A stretch of 9,131 nucleotides of DNA from Candidatus Woesearchaeota archaeon (GTDB lineage Archaea > Nanobdellota > Nanobdellia > Woesearchaeales > GW2011-AR9), in contig JACPCC010000098.1 in NCBI GenBank assembly GCA_016179995.1, positions 1 to 9,131 on the forward strand, in the 5' to 3' direction. The notes beneath the pieces are model-generated. The model did no database searches. It was not told the DNA's origin and worked only from the letters and a program-made list of their open reading frames with translations. This document shows positions 1-5,906 of this stretch, piece by piece. How positions within the stretch are numbered: the first letter of the stretch is position 1; the number at the start of each line of letters is the position of its first letter. The translations under genes were made by a program, and so were the position numbers.

Positions 1-53
1 GTTAATATAGTAAGCGATACAAATTATTACTAAAATAAACTATCGTTCACTAT

Positions 54-97
54 TTAGAAAACGAAAGCTTTTAGCAATTATTTATTTCGTTTTCTAA
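54..97. repeat. 13-bp perfect inverted repeat in the gene-free left flank
   Basis: Positions 54-66 (ttagaaaacgaaa) are exactly complementary to 85-97 (tttcgttttctaa), with an 18-nt spacer. The spacer contains the 8-bp palindrome aaagcttt (64-71). The rest of 1-232 is AT-rich and I see no coding potential on either strand. The repeat lies about 135 nt beyond the mbf1 stop codon. It could be a regulator site, part of a 3' end, or belong to a gene left of the window. The perfect match is seen in the sequence; the role is unknown. Confidence 0.6.
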
Positions 98-232
98 TAC
101 AAAGGAAAACAGGTTTCCAAGCAAATAGGTAGATTTGGTGAGTTTTGGTAAGTTGAAAAGATAAGAAATTAGTTTTTAGTGAAAATATTGAAATAAATTA
201 AAGTTTGAATTAAATTAGATTAAACCATTTCC

Positions 233-493
233 CTACTTCCCGCCTCTCTTCCTCACTTTAATAAAATCTCCCAGCGTGAATTCTTCTTTATTTTTCCTCT
301 GCTCGAGCTTTTCAACAAAAGATTCTTCTTTTAGAATTACATTAAGGCCAAGAATCCTGCCAATTTTTTCTGCCGTGGAAATGTTAGGTTGAGTTTCATT
401 AAGTTCCCATTTGGCTAACATGCTTTCTTTCTCCTGTAAAAGCTTAGCAAAATCTTCCTGAGTCATTTTTCTCTTTTCACGAGCGGTTTTAAG
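233..493 (-). pseudogene. MBF1 C-terminal half: Cro/C1-type HTH (after in-frame stop)
   Basis: This is the DNA-binding half of archaeal multiprotein bridging factor 1, a transcription factor with a zinc ribbon and a helix-turn-helix domain. After the TAA at 496-494 the same frame continues as LKTAREKRK and then MTQEDFAKLLQEKES. This matches the family pattern of an AREK segment leading into a TQE(D/E)-FAK HTH. The HTH core ends near ILGLNVILKE, and the tail TLGDFIKVRKR is the usual archaeal MBF1 C-terminus. The first available ATG after the stop is at 466, giving a 77-residue product that would lack the zinc ribbon and the first residues of the HTH. No good ribosome binding site is apparent for that ATG beyond a purine-rich stretch (gtgaaaagagaaaa). 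Reinitiation is possible but unproven. Confidence 0.85.
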
Positions 494-700
494 TTATTGG
501 GAAAAATGAGGAACTAAAGTTAGCTCTGGTTCAATTTTATGAATGATTTTTTTAGGAGGAAAACGAGAAGAAGAAAAGGAAGAACTGCCACGTTTAACTT
601 GTCCAAATCTAGCGCAAGAAGAACAGACTTGCATCTCTACACTTTCTACTTCTGCCCTAAATAATTGGGTAGATTTCCCACACATTTCGCAACCGACCAT
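494..700 (-). pseudogene. MBF1 N-terminal half: zinc ribbon, ends at premature TAA
   Basis: This is the N-terminal zinc-ribbon half of archaeal MBF1. Cys4 and Cys7 (CEMC) and Cys26 and Cys29 (CSSC) form the metal site, followed by FGQV and a charged linker rich in Ser and Lys. Translation stops at TAA (496-494) after residue 68. The same frame then resumes with the HTH, so both halves plus the stop and nine bridging codons give 155 codons, close to the usual length of the family. A single base change (for example TTA to TAA, where the family has Ile or Leu) would explain it. TAA also ends the GPT, deacetylase and winged-helix genes here, so it is a true stop codon in this genome. Alternatives are a sequencing error or a real split gene. 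The start at 700 is supported by a TATA box 26 nt upstream, giving a leaderless mRNA. Confidence 0.88.
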
Positions 701-720
701 CTTAGGCTGAAAATAGGCTT

Positions 721-731
721 AGTATATTAAA
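721..731 (-). promoter_or_regulatory. TATA box for leaderless mbf1
   Basis: On the minus strand tttaatatact lies with its centre about 26 nt before the ATG at 700. That is the archaeal TATA-to-start distance, so transcription should begin at or next to the start codon. Between the box and the ATG the hexamer AGCCTA occurs twice (minus strand). A third copy, AAGCCTA, lies at 879-885 on the plus strand upstream of the divergent GPT gene. Confidence 0.6.
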
Positions 732-841
732 ACTTAACGCTTGGTTTTATAGGGTTCAGACGTAGAACAAGAAAAAGTAGTTATTAGAACAATAGAAAAA
801 ATACAATAACTAATCAATTAAAAGACCCTTCATCCAGAAAG

Positions 842-911
842 TATTTAAAGCGAAAATAGAGAAAGAGGATAATAAATTAAGCCTAAATTAATTAGTTTAA
901 TAGTATTTAAA
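842..911 (+). promoter_or_regulatory. Tandem TATA-like boxes upstream of the GPT gene
   Basis: The sequence agtatttaaa occurs twice, at 840-849 and 902-911, 62 nt apart. The proximal copy would place the transcript start near 931-935, leaving a leader of roughly 12-16 nt before the ATG at 947. The distal copy would give a leader of about 75 nt. No clear Shine-Dalgarno sequence precedes 947. The 246-bp space between the divergent mbf1 and GPT genes (701-946) shows no coding potential or recognisable RNA gene. Confidence 0.5.
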
Positions 912-946
912 AAACGGAGTTACCAAAAGAGAACAATAACGCAAAA

Positions 947-1993
947 ATGAACCTCTCCGAAATAATATTCAGCCCTTTGTTTTTACTGTTTTTATTCGTC
1001 TTTATCTTAGTTTGGACTTTAACCCCGGCCTGGATTAAAAGAGCTAAACAAGCCGGCTTATTCGGTAAAGATATTCATAAAATAAGTCAGCCAGAAACTG
1101 CCGAGATGGGGGGAATTGTCGTTCTTCTGGGTTTTGTAATTGGAATTATGCTTTACGTAGCTTTACGTGTTTTTTTGTTTCAAGCCAATACTAATATTAC
1201 CCAAATATTAGCTATTTTAACTGCCACACTAATTTCCGGAATTATCGGTATAATGGATGACATATTAGGCTGGAAAATCGGCCTAAGACAATGGCAAAAA
1301 CCATTGTTAACTTTATTAGTAGCTGCACCAATTATGGCTGTTAATGCTGGAACTAGAATAATGCACATCCCATTTTTAGGGGGCGTAGATTTGGGAATAA
1401 TTTATCCATTACTAATCATCCCTGGAATAATTTTAGTTGGTTGTAATGGTTTCAATATGCTAGCAGGTTATAATGGTTTAGAAACAGGACAGGGAATAAT
1501 TATCTTAAGTACTTTAGCTTATTTAAGCTATCAAACAAATTCAGCTTGGTTGAGTGTCATCTCTTTGATTATGGTCTTTGCACTTTTAGGCTTTTATATC
1601 CATAATCGTTTTCCTGCCAAGATCTTTCCAGGAGATACACTAACATATACGGTCGGCGGCGTTATTGCTATAGTAGCTATATTTGCGAACTTAGAAAAAA
1701 GTTTTCTTATCCTCTTTGTCCCTTATGTGATAGAGTTTTTCCTCAAATTAAGAGGCAAGTTCCAGAAAGAGAGCTTTGCAGTTGTAAAAGACGATAATAG
1801 TTTAGAGCCGCGTTATGAAAAAATCTATGGTTTAGAAAACCTGATGGTTATTATTTTAAATAAAATTGGAAGTAGATTTGGCCAGATATTTAGCACCAGA
1901 TTTAGTTTTAAGTCAAGTGAAAGAAAAGTAGTCTATGCGCTTTATGGATTTCAGTTTATTTTTGTGATAATTGCTGTAGTATTAAGAAATTAA
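947..1993 (+). CDS. GPT/AglH-like dolichyl-phosphate GlcNAc-phosphotransferase
   Basis: This is a polytopic membrane enzyme of glycosyltransferase family 4 (the MraY/WecA/DPAGT1 superfamily). The family transfers a HexNAc-1-phosphate from a UDP-sugar to a polyprenyl phosphate on the cytoplasmic face, the first committed step of N-glycan or surface-glycan assembly. Landmarks in the 348 residues are KDIHK and PETAEMGG (41-56), the Mg-binding DD at 104-105 in GIMDDILG, NGFNMLAGYNGLE (167-179) and FPGDT (227-231). A cytoplasmic loop (about 271-300) ends in EPRYEKIYGLENL, as in archaeal and eukaryotic GPT rather than bacterial MraY. About ten hydrophobic segments are visible. Thirty-nine nucleotides separate it from the glycosyltransferase downstream, suggesting an operon. 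The family is secure; UDP-GlcNAc as the exact substrate is inferred. Confidence 0.92.
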   Translation: MNLSEIIFSPLFLLFLFVFILVWTLTPAWIKRAKQAGLFGKDIHKISQPETAEMGGIVVLLGFVIGIMLYVALRVFLFQANTNITQILAILTATLISGIIGIMDDILGWKIGLRQWQKPLLTLLVAAPIMAVNAGTRIMHIPFLGGVDLGIIYPLLIIPGIILVGCNGFNMLAGYNGLETGQGIIILSTLAYLSYQTNSAWLSVISLIMVFALLGFYIHNRFPAKIFPGDTLTYTVGGVIAIVAIFANLEKSFLILFVPYVIEFFLKLRGKFQKESFAVVKDDNSLEPRYEKIYGLENLMVIILNKIGSRFGQIFSTRFSFKSSERKVVYALYGFQFIFVIIAVVLRN

Positions 1994-2032
1994 GAGAGGT
2001 TGGTTTATCTAATAATAACATAAAACTAAAAA

Positions 2033-2689
2033 ATGGAAAAAATAAAAACATCAAAAAGAGAAAGTATAATGGAACATAAAGAGAAACAAATGAAAGTAAT
2101 AGTTATGATTCCAGCCTATAATGAAGAAGCCACTATAGGAAAAGTTATAGGAGATATTAAAGAGATAGGAAGAAATGAGTTTAATAAAATAGAAGTATTA
2201 GTCGTTAATGATGGTTCTACTGATAATACTATTAAAGTTGCTAAAGAAGCTGGAGCTGAGCATTTCTTCTCACATAAAAATAACTTAGGATTAGGAATGA
2301 CTTTTAAAGATGGAATTAATGAAGCGTTGAAACTTGGCGCAGACATAATTGTGAATATAGATGCCGATGGACAGTTTAATCCTCAAGATATTCCACGCCT
2401 CTTACAGCCAATATTAGAAAACAAGGCCGATATGGTCACGTGTTCTAGATTTAAAGATCCAGCTTTAATTCCAAAAATGCCAGGAATTAAAATATTTGGC
2501 AATAAATTTTTTGCTAGAATAATTAACTCATTTTTGAATAAGAGTTATACAGATACACAATGCGGTTTTCCGCATAGTAGAAGTGCCCTGCGCCGTAATT
2601 GGAGAAAGAAACGGAAAATCGAGAGTGGTGAGCAATATTTTCTCTTACGGACTAAAAGTGTCGCTGATATTATTACGCAGTATGCGTGA
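2033..2689 (+). pseudogene. Family-2 glycosyltransferase, catalytic part, frameshifted after residue 179
   Basis: This is the GT-A catalytic domain of a dolichyl-phosphate sugar synthase-like enzyme (DPM1/AglJ type), which moves a sugar from a nucleotide donor to a polyprenyl phosphate. Family homology begins at MKVIVMIPAYNEE, so the ATG at 2090 (residue 20 of the longest reading) is the likeliest start; 2033 and 2069 are alternatives. Visible motifs are PAYNEE (27-32), VVNDGSTDNT (57-66) and the metal-binding D-A-D at 110-112, then NKSYTDTQCGF ending at Phe179. After this the reading turns into unrelated, Arg-rich sequence to a stop at 2689, while true family sequence resumes in another frame at about 2571. 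The product as written would lack the rest of the catalytic domain and the membrane anchor, so it is probably inactive. It could also be an assembly artefact. Confidence 0.85.
2560..2575. repeat. Perfect 6-bp hairpin at the glycosyltransferase deletion junction
   Basis: atgcgg (2560-2565) and ccgcat (2570-2575) are exactly complementary around a tttt loop. The break in reading frame inside the glycosyltransferase falls in this same 16-nt palindrome: the first frame matches the family through codon 2567-2569 (Phe) and the second from about 2571-2576 (Arg-Ile). The palindrome is seen directly; a causal link to the deletion is inference. Confidence 0.7.
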
Positions 2690-2960
2690 TTATGAACCAC
2701 TAAAGTTTTTTGGATTGAGTGGATTTATTCTCTTTATGGTGGGATTGTTGAGCAGTCTGATATTATTTATTCGCTTTCTTTTTGTTGGCAAGTATGACCC
2801 TTATATGTCAGTAATTTATATTAACATTTTTGTAATAATCGTAGGATTTTTGTTTGTTGTTTTAGGTTTAATTGCGGATATGCTGGATAGAAACAGACAG
2901 CTACAAGAAGAAATTTTGTATAGGATGAAGAAGAAAGAATGTGAAGAAGAAAGAATGTGA
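2571..2960 (+). pseudogene. Family-2 glycosyltransferase, C-terminal part with membrane anchor
   Basis: This is the continuation of the same glycosyltransferase in a frame shifted by one. It reads RIVEVPCAVIGERNGKSRV, the family's conserved end of the catalytic domain (xEVP, then R, then GKSR). It continues through YGLKVSLILLRSMRDYEPLKFFG and two hydrophobic segments, roughly LSGFILFMVGLLSSLILFI and YINIFVIIVGFLFVVLGLI. A cytoplasmic tail ADMLDRNRQLQEEILYRMKKK follows, typical of DPM-like synthases with a two-helix C-terminal anchor. No credible start exists; the first possible initiator, GTG at 2583, lies inside conserved sequence. From memory of the family, about 30-35 residues that normally stand between CGF and the xEVP motif are absent, with a missing length of 2 modulo 3 nucleotides. 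The 3' end carries a 16-bp tandem duplication. Confidence 0.82.
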
Positions 2961-2971
2961 AGAAGAGAATG
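2926..2971 (+). repeat. 16-bp tandem duplication at the 3' end of the glycosyltransferase
   Basis: tgaagaagaaagaatg is repeated exactly at 2926-2941 and 2942-2957, followed by a copy shortened by two bases at 2958-2971. The unit is not a multiple of three, and the TGA of the third copy (2958-2960) supplies the stop codon. With only one full copy the frame would run on into the structured element downstream. It is probably replication slippage in a purine-rich tract. Confidence 0.85.
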
Positions 2972-2999
2972 AGAGAGTTAAAAAAGATAAGAAAGATTG

Positions 3000-3156
3000 T
3001 ATTTGTTTAGCAATTTTGCGGTCTGTTTTCCTCGCCCCACTAAAGCTGTATGATGAATGAAATGGTAAATCTGTTATTTTGCTGGCGGGTAACTCAAACC
3101 ATCTGACGAATGGTTACGCTCGGAAAACTTATTGACCGCGCCGAGCTAAACAAATA
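3000..3156 (+). ncRNA. Candidate structured RNA closed by 12-bp inverted repeat (unassigned)
   Basis: Positions 3000-3011 (tatttgtttagc) pair perfectly with 3145-3156. Inside, 3018-3023 (gcggtc) pairs with 3134-3139, 3025-3031 (gttttcc) with 3122-3128, and 3097-3102 (aaccat) with 3110-3115 around a 7-nt loop; cgcc/ggcg (3033-3036/3084-3087) may add another helix. The collinear nested helices form one long closed structure. The interior is about 46% G+C by hand count, clearly higher than the flanks, and has no open frame, as expected for an RNA gene in an AT-rich archaeon. A TATA-like ttaaaaaaga sits about 20-25 nt upstream. The asnB TATA box lies after the element, so it is probably not the asnB leader. 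I do not recognise SRP, RNase P, 5S or a standard guide RNA. A small inverted-repeat mobile element is the main alternative. The strand is a guess. Confidence 0.45.
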
Positions 3157-3170
3157 AGAAAAATTAACCA

Positions 3171-3205
3171 CTATAAAAATTGTCGAGGAAAAGAGATTTT
3201 GAGGT
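3171..3205 (+). promoter_or_regulatory. TATA box and Shine-Dalgarno for the AsnB-type gene
   Basis: ctataaaa at 3171-3178 is a good archaeal TATA box and would start transcription near 3200, leaving about a 10-nt leader. gaggt at 3201-3205 is a Shine-Dalgarno sequence five bases before the ATG at 3211. This suggests asnB has its own promoter, downstream of the structured element. Confidence 0.6.
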
Positions 3206-3210
3206 AAAAT

Positions 3211-4986
3211 ATGTGTGGAATTTGCGGGTTTAATTGGGAAGACAAAGAACTAGGAAAGCTGATGATGCGCTCCTTAGAGCATCGTGGACCAGATGGTGGT
3301 GGTTTATATTCTGACAAGAACGTTACTCTGGGCCATAGACGTTTAAGTATAATTGATTTATCTGAAGCTGGCCAACAGCCCATGCCTAATGAAGACGGCA
3401 CCATGCTCATAGATTATAACGGTGAGATTTATAACTTCCAAGAATTGCGTGAAGAATTGGAGAAATTTGGACATGATTTTATTTCTGATACGGATACTGA
3501 AGTTATCTTGCATGGTTATGAACAATGGGGTGAAGATGTCCTGCAAAAATTAAATGGCATGTTTGCTTTCTGCATCTATGATATTCCAAACAAAAAGATG
3601 TTTTTAGCCCGTGATAGAGTAGGAGTTAAACCATTGTATTATTATTGGGATGGGCAGCATTTTGCTTTTGCTTCAGAAATAAAAGCTCTGCTTTTAGCCG
3701 GCATGCCCCGACAAGTTAATCTCTCTGCTTTAAAGAATTATGTGCAGCTGCGTTACGTTCCAGGAGAAGAAACACTTTTTGCTGGGATTAAAAAGCTAGC
3801 TCCCGGACACAGATTAATTCTGCATAAAAATATGCTCTCTTTAAAACAATATTGGGATTTTCCAAACCATAACAATCAAGTTAGCAGCTTAAGCGAAGCA
3901 CAAAAATATGTAAGATGGCTCTTAACTGATTCAGTTAAACGAAGATTGGTTGCAGACGTTCCTCTAGGGGTTTATCTTTCTGGAGGCATTGATTCAGCAG
4001 CTATAACGGCCCTAGCTAGCCAACTTAATTCTAAAGCAGTAAAGACTTTTACGGCCGGATTTAATTACAATAATGCGGCCGATAATCATGAAGTAGATGA
4101 ATTAGATAAAGCACGCAAGATTGCCCAGCATTTTAATACAGAACATGAAGAAGTAGTTGTTGAAGGAAGCGTAGCAGAATTGCTGCCAAAAATTACTTGG
4201 TTTATGGATATGCCACATGGAGATCCGGTGATTATACCACAGTTTAGGCTCTCGCAACTCGCGGCAAGAAAAGTTAAAGTTGTTTTAGCGGGAGAAGGAG
4301 CAGATGAACTTTTTGGAGGATATGTACAATATGGTTCTTTTATGAGAGGACAACAGTTAAAACATATTCCGTTTAAACACAATGCCGTTAATGCTCTACC
4401 TGTAAAATTTATGGACCGTTTCTTTGACTACCCTTCTTCCATGGGTGAAAAAGGCAAAGAAAAAGTTGTTGATTTTATGGAAGATTTAAACGAACCAGAG
4501 AAAGCCTATCATGACTTAACTTCAATTACCAGCAAAAAAGATAATGAATTTCTTTTGACTGAAAAAATGAAAGAATCAAAAACAGTTTTAGACAAATTTC
4601 CTTCAGACAGAAAGCCTTGGCTGAATAAATTATTATATTACGATGGAAAAAGATGGCTGCCTAACTATATTCTTCAAGTTAATGACCGCTTGACTATGGC
4701 TAATTCAATTGAAGGCCGAACTCCATTTTTAGATTACCGCTTAGTCGAATATTCAACAGGATTACCTAGTAAATTTAAGATTGGCCAAGGACAAAATAAA
4801 TTAGTTTTACGTGAGGCAATGAAAGATATAATCCCTAATGCCTTGTCTAAAAAACATGCTTTTTTTATGCCTTTGGATAAAAAACAACTCTTTAGTCTGA
4901 TAAACCTGGAGCTTTGGCAGCGTTTATTTATTGAGCGAGATACTATACCTCTGCATCATAATATCAAGCTTTCTTCTTTGGTTTGA
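3211..4986 (+). CDS. asnB: Glutamine-hydrolysing asparagine synthetase-like amidotransferase
   Basis: This is a two-domain AsnB-type enzyme. The N-terminal class II glutaminase has the nucleophile Cys2 (exposed when Met is removed) plus HRGPDG (24-29), HRRLSIIDL (42-50), YNGEIYN (69-75) and Asp95 in SDTDTE. The C-terminal synthetase domain has the ATP-binding SGGIDS loop (257-262), GEGADELFGGY (361-371) and EGRTPFLDYR (501-510). Ammonia from glutamine is used to amidate an ATP-activated carboxylate. In a glycan cluster such enzymes often amidate a uronic-type sugar rather than aspartate; that is inference. The start at 3211 is fixed by Cys2 and a good ribosome binding site. After KHAFFMPLDKK the protein passes almost directly to QLFSLINLELW. 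In the family as I recall it about 45 residues lie between these motifs, so a C-terminal internal loss is possible. Confidence 0.88.
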   Translation: MCGICGFNWEDKELGKLMMRSLEHRGPDGGGLYSDKNVTLGHRRLSIIDLSEAGQQPMPNEDGTMLIDYNGEIYNFQELREELEKFGHDFISDTDTEVILHGYEQWGEDVLQKLNGMFAFCIYDIPNKKMFLARDRVGVKPLYYYWDGQHFAFASEIKALLLAGMPRQVNLSALKNYVQLRYVPGEETLFAGIKKLAPGHRLILHKNMLSLKQYWDFPNHNNQVSSLSEAQKYVRWLLTDSVKRRLVADVPLGVYLSGGIDSAAITALASQLNSKAVKTFTAGFNYNNAADNHEVDELDKARKIAQHFNTEHEEVVVEGSVAELLPKITWFMDMPHGDPVIIPQFRLSQLAARKVKVVLAGEGADELFGGYVQYGSFMRGQQLKHIPFKHNAVNALPVKFMDRFFDYPSSMGEKGKEKVVDFMEDLNEPEKAYHDLTSITSKKDNEFLLTEKMKESKTVLDKFPSDRKPWLNKLLYYDGKRWLPNYILQVNDRLTMANSIEGRTPFLDYRLVEYSTGLPSKFKIGQGQNKLVLREAMKDIIPNALSKKHAFFMPLDKKQLFSLINLELWQRLFIERDTIPLHHNIKLSSLV

Positions 4987-5024
4987 AAATTAATTTAATG
5001 AGGAGTGATTGGTAAAGAAATTTG

Positions 5025-5037
5025 ATTTAAAAAAATA
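5025..5037 (+). promoter_or_regulatory. TATA-like box upstream of the deacetylase gene
   Basis: atttaaaaaaata is an A/T-rich TATA candidate that would put the transcript start near 5055, about 17 nt before the ATG at 5073. The 86-nt gap after asnB leaves room for this independent start, although the tract is so AT-rich that the call is tentative. Confidence 0.35.
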
Positions 5038-5072
5038 TAATCTACAAATATTTAACAACGATTTAACTTAAA

Positions 5073-5906
5073 ATGGAAAATAATAGCACACTGAAACACC
5101 GCATCATGACTGTAGATTTAGAGAATGATCTGCGCTCCGAGAGGAGTGTTAGCATCGATGTGGCTCTGCCTAAGCTGCTTAATTTCTTTGATGATCATAA
5201 GATTAAAACGACATTTTTTACAGTAACAAAGTTGTGGAAAAATTATGAGTCGGAACTGAAAGAAATCTCTAAGAAACACGAATTAGCTTCACATTCGCAT
5301 ACGCATACTGTTTTAAACCAATGGAATGCTGAGTTTGAGATTAAAACGTCGATGCAAAAGATGAAAGAGTATGGAGTTAAATGCAGTGGTTTTCGAGCTC
5401 CGCGATTTGTCCCGGCTGCAGATTATTTTTCGTACTTAAAGAAGCACGGTTATACTTATGATTCGAGCTTAGCTACTTATTTTCCAGGGAGATATAAACA
5501 TTTAGATTTACCGCAAAAACCATTTTTAAACAAAGGAATAGTGGAGTTTCCTATTCCTACATTATTACACCCCTCAATTAATGCAGGATTGTCTTACTTG
5601 AAACTAATGCATCCTGCATCTAAGCTCTTTAATCCACGTTATTTATTTTATATGCATCCTTGGGAGTTGTTAGAGAGAAAACAATTACAGAAAATTAACA
5701 AAGAAAGACCAGCAGTAATACCTTCTTTGATACCAGCACTCTTAAAGCGAAATTCAGGAAAGAAAGCCTGGGAAATATTGGAAGATTATTTATTTAAAGA
5801 AGAAGGTAAATGGATTGGCTGTAGAGATTGGCTAGAGAGACAAAAAGAGAGACAAAGAAAGAGACAAGAAAAAGAGGCAAAAGTTAATGGGCAATTACAC
5901 TTCTAA
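5073..5906 (+). CDS. NodB-type polysaccharide deacetylase
   Basis: This carbohydrate esterase family 4-like metal-dependent deacetylase removes N- or O-acetyl groups from a glycan. In 277 residues the NodB motifs appear in order: TVDLEND (13-19, Asp15 as likely catalytic base and an acidic metal ligand after it), KTTFFTV (45-51), SHSHTH (73-78, His74 and His78 as metal ligands), FRAPRF (107-112) with the conserved Arg and Pro, YTYDSSL (127-133), and YMHPWE (193-198, the final His motif). There is no signal peptide, so it likely acts in the cytoplasm on a lipid-linked or nucleotide-linked sugar. The last 20 residues form a Lys/Arg/Glu/Gln-rich tail (DWLERQKERQRKRQEKEAK) encoded by a purine repeat. 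The gene overlaps the flippase by 20 nt, indicating translational coupling. Family confidence is high; the substrate is unknown. Confidence 0.86.
   Translation: MENNSTLKHRIMTVDLENDLRSERSVSIDVALPKLLNFFDDHKIKTTFFTVTKLWKNYESELKEISKKHELASHSHTHTVLNQWNAEFEIKTSMQKMKEYGVKCSGFRAPRFVPAADYFSYLKKHGYTYDSSLATYFPGRYKHLDLPQKPFLNKGIVEFPIPTLLHPSINAGLSYLKLMHPASKLFNPRYLFYMHPWELLERKQLQKINKERPAVIPSLIPALLKRNSGKKAWEILEDYLFKEEGKWIGCRDWLERQKERQRKRQEKEAKVNGQLHF

Noticed and set aside
2570..2610. Residues SRSALRRN after CGF in the first frame as genuine continuation of the family (SREAL-like)
   Set aside because: The match is short, the following sequence is unrelated and Arg-rich, and the same bases encode the strongly conserved IVEVPCAVIGER in the other frame.
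2583..2960. Independent small membrane protein starting at GTG 2583
   Set aside because: The GTG lies inside the conserved xEVP segment of the glycosyltransferase and has no ribosome binding site; it is the displaced C-terminal part of that gene.
3050..3106. C/D box guide RNA inside the structured element: atgatga at 3050-3056 and ctga at 3103-3106
   Set aside because: The 57-nt spacing fits, but the flanks do not pair into a terminal stem and internal C' and D' boxes are poor. The ctga also falls in the loop of a 6-bp hairpin, so the larger structure explains it better.
3018..3139. RNase P RNA
   Set aside because: Some bases near 3121-3139 recall the conserved 3' region, but the GAGGAAAGUCC element and the P4 pairing are absent on both strands.
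2987..3161. Target-site duplication ataagaaa on both sides of the inverted repeat, suggesting a mobile element
   Set aside because: The left copy (2987-2994) is five bases away from the repeat end and the right copy (3154-3161) overlaps it, so they do not abut the ends; both lie in A-rich DNA where such matches are common.
4998..5015. Tiny open frame ATG AGG AGT GAT TGG TAA after asnB
   Set aside because: Five codons with no ribosome binding site; nothing supports translation.
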